Shown in pieces: positions 5,913 through 12,893 of a stretch of DNA of 18,155 bases; the stretch's first letter is position 1, and every line of letters begins with the position of its first letter. Source of the stretch: an uncultured Oscillospiraceae bacterium (GTDB lineage Bacteria > Bacillota > Clostridia > Oscillospirales > Oscillospiraceae); NCBI GenBank assembly GCA_934590325.1, contig CAKTOW010000027.1:1-18155 (forward strand), read 5' to 3'. The notes beneath the pieces were generated by a model. It was not told the origin of the DNA and searched no databases. It saw only the letters and a list, made by a program, of their open reading frames with translations. The position numbers and the translations under genes are program-made.

Positions 5913-6575
5913 ATGGATAAGAGCAGGACGAGCGGTGAATGGGAGTGGATGGTGTCGGGGCGTCTCTATACGCCTGTCGATCCGAAGATTGCCAAGCGAC
6001 ACCGGGTTGGTATGCGCCGCTGTGACCGGGTCAACCGCCTCCCGCTGTGGTGCACAAAGACCAAACAGCGTGCGCTGGAGCGCCTGATCCCCTCCGCAGA
6101 AGGAAAGAATTTCGAGGCGTTTGCACCCTTTTACTGCGAGTACGGCGTGAATATCTATGTAGGGCGGAACTGCTTCGTCAACTACAACAGCGTATTTCTG
6201 GATGTAGCGCCCATCACGCTGGGGGACAATGTGCTCATTGGACCCAATGTGACGCTGGCCACGCCCAACCATCCGTTTATCGCCGAAGAACGAGCCTATA
6301 CAGATTACCCCAACGGCTGCCATGCGTTGGAGTATGCCGAACCCTTCACCATCGGGGATCACTGCTGGCTGTGCGCCGGTGCGACGGTGTGCGGTGGCGT
6401 GACCATCGGAGCGGGAGGCATCATCGCCGCAGGCGCGGTGGTGACACGGGACATCCCGCCCAACAGTATCGCTGCCGGTGTACCCGCCAGAGTGCTGCGG
6501 CAGATCGACGAGCGCGACCGCCTGTATGTATGGGAGAAGTATGTGAAGAACGAACTGCCCGATGCGCAGCAGTGA
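5913..6575 (+). CDS. Hexapeptide-repeat sugar O-acetyltransferase (Maa/LacA type)
   Basis: ATG 5913 follows AAAGGAGTG. The 220-residue protein has a left-handed beta-helix: repeats such as NIYVGRNCFVNYN, PITLGDNVLIGPNV, PFTIGDHCWLCAGATV and VTIGAGGIIAAGAVV, between about residues 79 and 175. TPNHP places a histidine at residue 120, where galactoside and maltose acetyltransferases have their catalytic base. It would use acetyl-CoA to acetylate a sugar hydroxyl in the cytoplasm. The N-terminus is about 20 residues longer than in typical Maa proteins, and the loop after NHP (IAEERAYTDYPNGCHALEY) is longer and atypical, so the substrate may differ. It closes a two-gene unit with the PucR regulator and is followed by a strong terminator. 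Confidence 0.85.
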   Translation: MDKSRTSGEWEWMVSGRLYTPVDPKIAKRHRVGMRRCDRVNRLPLWCTKTKQRALERLIPSAEGKNFEAFAPFYCEYGVNIYVGRNCFVNYNSVFLDVAPITLGDNVLIGPNVTLATPNHPFIAEERAYTDYPNGCHALEYAEPFTIGDHCWLCAGATVCGGVTIGAGGIIAAGAVVTRDIPPNSIAAGVPARVLRQIDERDRLYVWEKYVKNELPDAQQ

Positions 6576-6601
6576 CAACAAAACCTGTGGAAAATCACAC
6601 A

Positions 6602-6634
6602 AAAACCTCGGAACCGCAATGGTTCCGAGGTTTT
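6602..6634. terminator. Intrinsic terminator after the acetyltransferase
   Basis: AAAACCTCGGAACC and GGTTCCGAGGTTTT pair over 14 bases around GCAAT. The A- and T-rich ends let it act in both directions, so it could also stop the minus-strand ORF that ends at 6680. Confidence 0.85.
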
Positions 6635-6679
6635 CTGTATTTGCCCGATTTTTACCTTGTTAGTAACGCGTTAGTAGCG

Positions 6680-6838
6680 TCAGCCCTTCTCCACCACATG
6701 CATGCACTGTCTCAGGGCCTCTTTCACAGTGGGGTCCTCCATGTCCTGCATCATGCGCTCGATCACGTCCCTCGCATGGCTCTCGTGGTCGTCGCGGCTG
6801 TACTGGCCCAAAACACCGCAGATAACACACTGACACAC
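6680..6838 (-). CDS. Unrecognised short protein with CxCxxC, start unclear
   Basis: Read on the minus strand, this stretch gives VCQCVICGVLGQYSRDDHES, then HARDVIERMMQDMEDPTVKE and ALRQCMHVVEKG, ending at TGA 6680-6682. It looks like real protein: a Cys pair-type motif and a long amphipathic helix rich in D/E/R/M. No ATG is in frame; the only late start is GTG at 6838, without a Shine-Dalgarno. Upstream the frame stays open through the hairpin at 6867-6898 to a TAA near 6900. It may be a small gene with a non-standard start or the tail of a decayed one. Its stop is close to the terminator at 6602-6634, which can act on this strand. I do not recognise the family. Confidence 0.35.
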   Translation of the reverse strand: MCQCVICGVLGQYSRDDHESHARDVIERMMQDMEDPTVKEALRQCMHVVEKG

Positions 6839-6866
6839 AAACGGTAAATGCTGCGGAAAGCCGTAA

Positions 6867-6898
6867 CAGCAAAGCCGCCCATTCGGGCGGCTTTACTG
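6867..6898. terminator. GC hairpin in the gap before the HAD gene
   Basis: CAGCAAAGCCGCCC and GGGCGGCTTTACTG pair around ATTC with one mismatch. The flanking T-runs are short. It may be a weak terminator or, on the minus strand, leader structure for the short ORF at 6680-6838. Confidence 0.5.
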
Positions 6899-6984
6899 CT
6901 TGCGGTCTGTTGACCAAACGCAAATACGGGCACCTGTCAACGGTCCCCGCACGCTCCCCTCCCCAAAATTTTACCTTTTTACGG

Positions 6985-7013
6985 TAGACGGGCGCGGCGC
7001 GGTGTGGTATAGT
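6985..7013 (+). promoter_or_regulatory. Candidate promoter of the HAD-IIA gene
   Basis: TAGACG (6985-6990), a 17-base spacer and TATAGT (7008-7013). Transcription near 7020 would leave a leader of about 27 bases to ATG 7047. Confidence 0.5.
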
Positions 7014-7046
7014 GCTCTCATCTGATAAATGAAGGGCGGACCATGT

Positions 7047-7856
7047 ATGGAACCATTTGCCTCCTTGGATTTCAATGCGAAGAAGGGCTTTATATGCGAT
7101 ATGGACGGCGTCATCTACCACGGCAACCGCATCCTGCCGGGCGTGGCGGAGTTCATCCAGTGGCTCCACGACGAGGATAAGGAGTACCTTTTCCTGACCA
7201 ACAACAGCGGCTACACGCCCCGGGAGCTGAACCAGAAGCTGGCCCGCATGGGCCTGGATGTGCCGGAGGAACACTTCTACACCAGCGCGCTGGCCACGGC
7301 GGCCTTTCTGAAAGAGCAGGCCCCCGGCTGCTCCGTGTTCGCCATCGGCGAAGCGGGCCTGCTGAACGCCCTGTATGACGCGGGCATCACCATGAACGAC
7401 GTGAACCCCGACTATGTGGTGGTGGGCGAGGGCCGCTCCTATTCACTGGACACCCTGACAAAGGCCACCAACCTTGTGATGGCAGGCGCAAAGCTCATCG
7501 GTGCCAACTCCGACGTGTCCGGTCCCATCGAAAACGGCATCGCTCCGGCCTGCCGCGCCCTGATTGCGCCCATCGAAATGGCCACCGGCAAGCAGGCCTA
7601 TTTCTGCGGCAAGCCCAATCCGCTGATGATGCGCACCGGCCTGCGGATGCTGCACTGTCACTCCGCCGAGGCGGTGATGGTGGGCGACCGCATGGACACC
7701 GACGTCATCTCCGGCATGGAGAGCGGCATGTCCACGGTGCTGGTGCTGTCCGGCGTTTCCACCCGCGAGACACTGAACACCTACGCCTACCGCCCCAGCA
7801 TCGTGCTGGACGGCGTGGGGGACATCGCGGCCATCGCCCGCGCCGAGAAGAAATAA
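7047..7856 (+). CDS. HAD-IIA family phosphatase (NagD-like)
   Basis: ATG 7047 is preferred because AAGGGCGGA precedes it; an in-frame ATG at 7029 has no ribosome site and lies close to the expected transcript start. The 269-residue product has the HAD motifs in order: DMDGV (residues 18-22, nucleophile Asp), TNNS (51-54), the GKPNP lysine (188) and GDRMDTD (212-218). The cap domain between motifs II and III and the overall length fit the HAD-IIA group (NagD, p-nitrophenylphosphatase, phosphoglycolate phosphatase relatives). It dephosphorylates small phosphate esters in the cytoplasm; which one is not evident. It stands alone between a promoter and a strong terminator. Confidence 0.88.
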   Translation: MEPFASLDFNAKKGFICDMDGVIYHGNRILPGVAEFIQWLHDEDKEYLFLTNNSGYTPRELNQKLARMGLDVPEEHFYTSALATAAFLKEQAPGCSVFAIGEAGLLNALYDAGITMNDVNPDYVVVGEGRSYSLDTLTKATNLVMAGAKLIGANSDVSGPIENGIAPACRALIAPIEMATGKQAYFCGKPNPLMMRTGLRMLHCHSAEAVMVGDRMDTDVISGMESGMSTVLVLSGVSTRETLNTYAYRPSIVLDGVGDIAAIARAEKK

Positions 7857-7858
7857 AC

Positions 7859-7872
7859 CGCGGTATACCGCG
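7859..7872. repeat. 14-bp perfect palindrome after the HAD gene
   Basis: CGCGGTATACCGCG begins three bases past the TAA stop. It is self-complementary with no loop, so it suits a dimeric DNA-binding protein better than an RNA hairpin. No known site is recognised. Confidence 0.5.
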
Positions 7873-7876
7873 CAAA

Positions 7877-7911
7877 GGGAGCCTCCGCCAACAGGCGGAG
7901 GCTCCCTTTTT
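7877..7911. terminator. Intrinsic terminator between convergent HAD and cca genes
   Basis: GGGAGCCTCCGCC and GGCGGAGGCTCCC pair perfectly around AACA, with TTTTT after it on the plus strand and AAA before it. It ends the HAD transcript and may also stop cca transcripts arriving from the right. Confidence 0.9.
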
Positions 7912-7918
7912 ATCGTCA

Positions 7919-9250
7919 CTATTCCCCGGCCCACGGCTCCGCTAGGCGCTCTTTTGCCAGCGCCAGCAGCGCCTCCCGGTCGTTGGCCGCGCCGTCCAGC
8001 ACGGCGTCCAGCAGGAACTGCAGCGCCGCGCCGATGTCCCTGCCGCGGAGCCCTAGAGCCATCATGTCGCGCCCGTCCACCGCCAGCTCCCGCAGGGAGA
8101 AGCACTGGCGCCGGGCCAGCAGCGCGTCCAGAATGTCCTCCGCCCGCTGTATGTCCACCAGGCGGGGTCGATCGTCGGGGCTCTGGGCGGCGTTGTCCGC
8201 CCGCTTCACCTCCAGCAGCTGCCGGAAGGTCTCCTCCCCCAGCTGGGACACGGCGCGGGCGATGGCCTTCTCCGTCCGGGGGATATCCCGGTCGTGCCAG
8301 CGCACCAGCGTCACCACCTGCTCCGCCGTGCGGTTGTCCATGCGCAGACGGCGGCAGACGGTCTCCGCCAGCTCCGCCGAGATGGCCGGGTGGCCGTAGA
8401 AGTGCCCCACACCGCCCTCGTCCATAGTGAAGCAGGCGGGCTTGCCCACATCGTGGAGCAGCATGGCCCAGCGCAGGACCTTCTCCGCCGGGGCGGCGGC
8501 CACCGCGTGGGCGGTGTGGCCCCAGACATCGTAGATATGGTGCCGGTTATGCTGATCGAAGCCCACACAGGGCAGTATCTCCGGCAGGAACACCCCCAGC
8601 ACCTCCGGATAGCCCAGCAGTACCGGCAGGACGTACGCGCCGCACAGCAGGCGGTCCATCTCCGACAGCACCCGCTCCGGGGCGATATACGACAGCAGGG
8701 GTGCCTTCTCCCGCAGCGCGGCGACAGTACGCCGTTCGATGGCAAAGCCCAGCACTCCGGCGAACCGCAGCGTCCGCAGGATGCGCAGGGCGTCCTCCTC
8801 GAACCGCCGCTCCGGGCCGCCCACACACCGCAGGATACCCGCCGCCAGGTCCTCCCGTCCGCCGTACAGGTCGGTGATGCGCCCGTCCACATCCATGGCC
8901 ATGGCATTCACCGTCAGGTCCCGGCGGCACAGGTCGTCCTCCAGCCGCTGGGAGAAGAACACCTCGTCCGGGCGGCGGTGGTCGGTGTACGTCCCGTCGG
9001 CGCGGAAGGTAGTGACCTCGATGTGCATCTCCCCCGCCCGGACGGTGACGGTGCCGTGCTGCAGCCCGGTAGGGACGGCATAGCCCTCAAACAGCGCCAG
9101 CACCTGCTCCGGGCGGGCGGCGGTGGTCACGTCCCAGTCGCAGGGCGTGCGTCCCAGCAGGGTGTCCCGGACGCAGCCGCCCACGGCGTAAGCGGCAAAG
9201 CCCGCCCTGCCCAGACGCTCCAGCACATATTTCACCGGCTGCGGCAGCAT
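7919..9250 (-). CDS. cca: CCA-adding tRNA nucleotidyltransferase
   Basis: The chosen ATG at 9250 has AAGGGGGCGG upstream; the open frame reaches further back, but only through the promoter. The 443-residue product has GGCVRD (24-29) and DWD (38-40), the metal-binding centre of class II nucleotidyltransferases. RRDLTVNAM (109-117) follows, then a RILRTLRFAG helix region of the template-reading neck, and an HD domain beginning LLHDVGK (264-270). It builds and repairs the 3' CCA end of tRNAs from CTP and ATP. The HD domain, seen in many bacterial CCA enzymes, suggests added phosphohydrolase activity. It is a single-gene unit diverging from murC, and the two promoters overlap. The gene looks complete. 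Confidence 0.92.
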   Translation of the reverse strand: MLPQPVKYVLERLGRAGFAAYAVGGCVRDTLLGRTPCDWDVTTAARPEQVLALFEGYAVPTGLQHGTVTVRAGEMHIEVTTFRADGTYTDHRRPDEVFFSQRLEDDLCRRDLTVNAMAMDVDGRITDLYGGREDLAAGILRCVGGPERRFEEDALRILRTLRFAGVLGFAIERRTVAALREKAPLLSYIAPERVLSEMDRLLCGAYVLPVLLGYPEVLGVFLPEILPCVGFDQHNRHHIYDVWGHTAHAVAAAPAEKVLRWAMLLHDVGKPACFTMDEGGVGHFYGHPAISAELAETVCRRLRMDNRTAEQVVTLVRWHDRDIPRTEKAIARAVSQLGEETFRQLLEVKRADNAAQSPDDRPRLVDIQRAEDILDALLARRQCFSLRELAVDGRDMMALGLRGRDIGAALQFLLDAVLDGAANDREALLALAKERLAEPWAGE

Positions 9251-9310
9251 ACGTCCGCCCCCTTCCGTCAAGGTTCGTCCTCCGCCGCCGTATACCGGCA
9301 AAAAAGCCGG

Positions 9311-9339
9311 TTGCACCGGTGGAGACATTGTATTATAAT
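9311..9339 (+). promoter_or_regulatory. murC promoter
   Basis: TTGCAC (9311-9316), 17 bases, TATAAT (9334-9339). Its -10 shares two bases with the -10 of the opposing cca promoter. Confidence 0.7.
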
Positions 9340-9367
9340 AATACGGTAATTTTTCTGTTCCTGTCAA
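9338..9367 (-). promoter_or_regulatory. cca promoter
   Basis: On the minus strand TTGACA (plus 9362-9367), 18 bases, TATTAT (plus 9338-9343). The -35 lies beside the murC Shine-Dalgarno. The leader to ATG 9250 is about 80 bases and includes a CCGGC/GCCGG hairpin with an A/T-rich loop (near 9295-9310). Confidence 0.65.
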
Positions 9368-9380
9368 GGAGGCAGCTGAT

Positions 9381-10772
9381 ATGTTCCATCCTATCGAGGA
9401 CTTTCATAAGTATATCGCCCCCGGCAAGCGGGTACACCTGGCCGGCATCGGCGGCGTCAGCATGTGCGCGCTGGCGGAGGTACTGCAGGGCATGGGCGTG
9501 ACGGTGCAGGGCTCGGACATGACCGACAGCGGCACCGTGAAGCACCTGCGGTCCGTAGGCATCCCCGTGGCCATCGGCCACTCGGCGGAAAACCTGAAGA
9601 ACTGCGACGCGGTCATCCGCACCGCCGCCATCCACGACAGCAACCCGGAGATCGCCGGCGCCGTGGCGCGGGGCATCCCCGTGTACGAGCGCGCCCAGGC
9701 CTGGGGCGCCATCATGCAGGGCTACCGCAACGCCCTGTGTGTCTCCGGCACCCACGGCAAGACCACCACCACCTCCATGGCCACCCACATCTTCATGGCG
9801 GCGCAGGCCGACCCCACTGTGATGATCGGCGGCACGCTGCCGCTGCTGCACTCCGGCTACCGGGTGGGCAAGGGCGACACCATCATACTGGAGAGCTGCG
9901 AATACTGCAACTCCTTCCTGAACTTCTTCCCCACCGTGGCGGTGATACTGAACGTCCACGCCGACCACCTGGACTTCTTCAAGGACCTGGCGGACATTGA
10001 GCACTCCTTCCACGACTTCGCGGCGCTGGTGCCCCAGCGGGGCTATGTCATCGCCAACGCCGACGACGAGGGTGCCCGTGAGGCGGTGAAGGGTCTGGAT
10101 CACCCGGTGTTCACCTTCAGCGTAAAGGACCGGGGCGCGGACTGCTATGCCGACAACGTGTCCTTCTTCGACGGCTACGGCGACTTTGACGTGGTCATCG
10201 GCGGCGTACCCTACGCCCATGTATCCCTGCACGTGCCCGGCGCCCACAATGTCTCCAACGCTCTGGCGGCGGCCGCCGCCGCCTACGTGCTGGGCATCCC
10301 CGGCGAGGCTGTCACCACCGGTCTGGCGTCCTTTACCGGCGCGGGACGGCGGTTCGAGCACAAGGGCACCTTCCGCGGCGCGGAGGTCTATGACGATTAC
10401 GCCCACCACCCCGACGAGGTGCAGGCGCTGCTGAACGCCGTCCGCGCCCTGCCCCACCGGCGGCTGATACTGGCCTTCCAGCCCCACACCTACACCCGCA
10501 CCGCCGCGCTGTTCGATGACTTTGTCAACGTCCTGCGGCAGGCCGACCGGGTGGTGCTGGCGGAGATCTACGCCGCCCGCGAGACCAACGAGCTGGGCAT
10601 CTCCTCCAAGGACCTGGCCGCGCAGATACCCCACGCCGTGTACTGCCCCACCCTGGAGCAGACGGCCGACGAGCTGGAAAAGCTGGCCCAGCCCGGCGAT
10701 ATGATCATCACCGTGGGCGCGGGCGATATCTACCGCGCCGGTGAAATGCTGCTGAAGCGAGGTGACGCATAA
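9381..10772 (+). CDS. murC: UDP-N-acetylmuramate--L-alanine ligase
   Basis: ATG 9381 has AAGGAGG ten bases upstream. The 463-residue protein has the three Mur ligase domains. The UDP-binding Rossmann motif is GIGGVSM (22-28). The ATPase P-loop is GTHGKTTTT (about 123-131), followed by ESCEYCNSFLNFFP and NVHADHLDFFKD. The C-terminal DDYAHHP (338-344) is typical of MurC. It joins L-alanine to UDP-MurNAc in the cytoplasm, the first step of the peptidoglycan stem peptide. The alternative Mur ligases lack the combination of GIGG(V/I)SM and YAHHP. The next gene starts on the last base of the stop codon (TAATG), so its translation is likely coupled. Promoter at 9311-9339. Confidence 0.95.
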   Translation: MFHPIEDFHKYIAPGKRVHLAGIGGVSMCALAEVLQGMGVTVQGSDMTDSGTVKHLRSVGIPVAIGHSAENLKNCDAVIRTAAIHDSNPEIAGAVARGIPVYERAQAWGAIMQGYRNALCVSGTHGKTTTTSMATHIFMAAQADPTVMIGGTLPLLHSGYRVGKGDTIILESCEYCNSFLNFFPTVAVILNVHADHLDFFKDLADIEHSFHDFAALVPQRGYVIANADDEGAREAVKGLDHPVFTFSVKDRGADCYADNVSFFDGYGDFDVVIGGVPYAHVSLHVPGAHNVSNALAAAAAAYVLGIPGEAVTTGLASFTGAGRRFEHKGTFRGAEVYDDYAHHPDEVQALLNAVRALPHRRLILAFQPHTYTRTAALFDDFVNVLRQADRVVLAEIYAARETNELGISSKDLAAQIPHAVYCPTLEQTADELEKLAQPGDMIITVGAGDIYRAGEMLLKRGDA

Positions 10773-11311
10773 TGGACCTGACCGCCGTATACCGCAGCAC
10801 CCGCCCGGAGGGCGAGCTGCCGCCCCAGGAGGCCGCGGCCTTCGACCTGCTGGATGCCCTGGGCATCGAATACGACCGCGTCAGCCACGACGCCGCCTTC
10901 AACATGGAGCTGTGCGCCGAGGTGGGCCGCGTACTGGACGTATCCGTATGCAAGAACCTGTTCCTGTGCAACCGGCAGAAGACCAGCTTCTACCTGCTGT
11001 GCCTGCCTCCGGATAAGGTGTTCCACACCAAGGACCTCAGCGCCCAGATCGGCTCCTCCCGCCTGAGCTTCGCCCCGGAGGACGCCCTGTGGGAGCTGCT
11101 GCGCTGCCGCCCCGGCTCCGCCACCGTGCTGGGCCTGGCCAACGACACGGAGCACCGTGTGCAGCTGCTCATCGACCGGGAGGTGTACGACGCGCCGTAC
11201 TTCTCCTGCCATCCCTGCATCTGCACCAGTACGCTGAAGCTGAAGACCTCCGACGTGCTGGACAAGCTGCTGCCCCACACCGGCCACGTGCCCACGGTGG
11301 TGGAGCTGTAA
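10772..11311 (+). CDS. YbaK/ProX-type aminoacyl-tRNA deacylase
   Basis: The ATG at 10772 overlaps the murC stop by one base, with GAGGTG just ahead. The 179-residue product shows the YbaK/ProRS-INS fold of free-standing PrdX/ProXp proteins: DALGIEYDRVSHDAAFNMEL, then the CKNLFLCNRQKTSFYLLCLP core with the conserved lysine. The C-terminal SCHPCICTSTLKLKTSDV is also in place. Relatives hydrolyse mischarged alanyl- (or similar) tRNA-Pro, improving proline decoding. Length and order agree with the prolyl-tRNA-synthetase-associated family; the exact tRNA is not determinable. It shares the murC transcript and ends at a terminator. Confidence 0.85.
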   Translation: MDLTAVYRSTRPEGELPPQEAAAFDLLDALGIEYDRVSHDAAFNMELCAEVGRVLDVSVCKNLFLCNRQKTSFYLLCLPPDKVFHTKDLSAQIGSSRLSFAPEDALWELLRCRPGSATVLGLANDTEHRVQLLIDREVYDAPYFSCHPCICTSTLKLKTSDVLDKLLPHTGHVPTVVEL

Positions 11312-11325
11312 ATCTCCGAACTCCC

Positions 11326-11355
11326 GCGCCCGCCGTCCGGCGGGCGCAATTTTTT
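11326..11355 (+). terminator. Intrinsic terminator of the murC operon
   Basis: GCGCCCGCCG and CGGCGGGCGC pair around a tight turn, and AATTTTTT follows. Confidence 0.85.
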
Positions 11356-11376
11356 CGCACTTTTCACAAAAAACAC

Positions 11377-11405
11377 TTGAATCCGGAAACGTTTTCGGTT
11401 ATACT
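11377..11405 (+). promoter_or_regulatory. ATPase-gene promoter with LacI-type operator in the spacer
   Basis: TTGAAT (11377-11382) and TATACT (11400-11405) are 17 bases apart. The spacer holds CCGGAAACGTTTTCGG (11383-11398), a near-perfect palindrome centred on CG, as LacI/CcpA-family repressors prefer. The sequence upstream of the LacI gene has CCGGAAATGTTTTCGG (16673-16688), one base different. A repressor sitting between -35 and -10 would block polymerase directly. Confidence 0.75.
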
Positions 11406-11418
11406 TTCTCTATTCCCA

Positions 11419-11454
11419 CCGGTGTGCGGCACTCCACTTTATGCCGCCCACCGG
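11419..11454 (+). promoter_or_regulatory. 5' leader hairpin of the ATPase transcript
   Basis: CCGGTG-T-GCGGCA (11419-11431) pairs with TGCCGC-C-CACCGG (11442-11454), with one mismatch and a ten-base loop. It lies just past the expected transcript start (near 11412) and nine bases before the AAGGAGGA. Confidence 0.6.
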
Positions 11455-11479
11455 CAAAAGACAAGGAGGAATATCCGCT

Positions 11480-11583
11480 GTGGCTGGCGGTGCGGCAGTG
11501 TGGAGACCTGCCGTAAGGCACCACGGGCTTCGCCCGGTGCGAGGCCGTTCCTTGCGGAGGCAGAACGGCTGCAGTCAAGACGT

Positions 11584-11602
<19 letters not shown>
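11480..11602 (+). CDS. Possible 40-aa leader ORF overlapping the ATPase start
   Basis: AAGGAGGA (11463-11470) lies nine bases before GTG 11480, the best ribosome site in this region. The frame runs MAGGAAVWRPAVRHHGLRPV, then RGRSLRRQNGCSQDVWQRSS, and stops at 11600-11602, 19 bases inside the ATPase gene. Its composition (many R, G and H) looks like out-of-frame GC-rich sequence, so a functional peptide is doubtful. The overlap could nevertheless couple its translation to the ATPase, whose own start lacks a Shine-Dalgarno. Confidence 0.25.
11508..11569 (+). promoter_or_regulatory. Structured leader segment with alternative pairings
   Basis: CTGCCGTAAGG (11508-11518) can pair with CCTTGC and GGCAG (11550-11555 and 11559-11563). 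This encloses a hairpin of GCAC and CGGGC with GCCCG and GTGC (11518-11540). Alternatively GCCGTTC (11544-11550) pairs with GAACGGC (11563-11569), whose loop is the partner of the first stem. The two are mutually exclusive, or could form a pseudoknot. No known riboswitch class is recognised. Confidence 0.45.
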
Positions 11603-12756
<1,154 letters not shown>

Positions 12757-12768
12757 CACCATAGTTAT

Positions 12769-12799
12769 AAAAAGAGACCGGCGAAGCCGGTTTCTTTTT
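12769..12799 (+). terminator. Intrinsic terminator of the ATPase gene
   Basis: AAAAAGAGACCGGC and GCCGGTTTCTTTTT pair around GAA with a single G-T wobble. The T-rich right arm serves as the U-run. Confidence 0.88.
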
Positions 12800-12809
12800 A
12801 TCTGTCATT

Positions 12810-12839
12810 CCGAGCCAGTGACCGAAGTCACTGGCTCGG
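12810..12839. repeat. Palindromic repeat following GTCATT, right of the ATPase gene
   Basis: CCGAGCCAGTGAC and GTCACTGGCTCGG are perfect complements around CGAA. GTCATTCCG (12804-12812) begins the element. The palindrome at 14237 also begins GTCATTCCG, so the two flank the AT-rich surface-protein gene. Confidence 0.65.
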
Positions 12840-12853
12840 GACTCCGTCCCCCG

Positions 12854-12889
12854 ACAAAAAAGAAATCCCTTTCGGGATTTCTTTTTTGT
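12854..12889. terminator. Strong bidirectional terminator of the surface-protein gene
   Basis: ACAAAAAAGAAATCCC and GGGATTTCTTTTTTGT pair over 16 bases around TTTC. On the minus strand it begins four bases after the TGA of the GLUG-repeat gene. Confidence 0.88.
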
Positions 12890-12893
12890 GTTC

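Noticed and set aside
6661..6680. Near-tandem TTAGTAACGCG / TTAGTAGCGT
   Set aside because: Two short imperfect copies only, with no att-like partner visible elsewhere in the window.
7983..9349. Long plus-strand open frames across the cca gene
   Set aside because: They are antisense shadows of a GC-rich gene with clear CCA-enzyme motifs, and their composition (P, R, A, G) is not protein-like.
9333..10634. 433-codon minus-strand frame across murC
   Set aside because: Gly/Val/His-rich antisense shadow of the murC gene, with no family match and no ribosome site.
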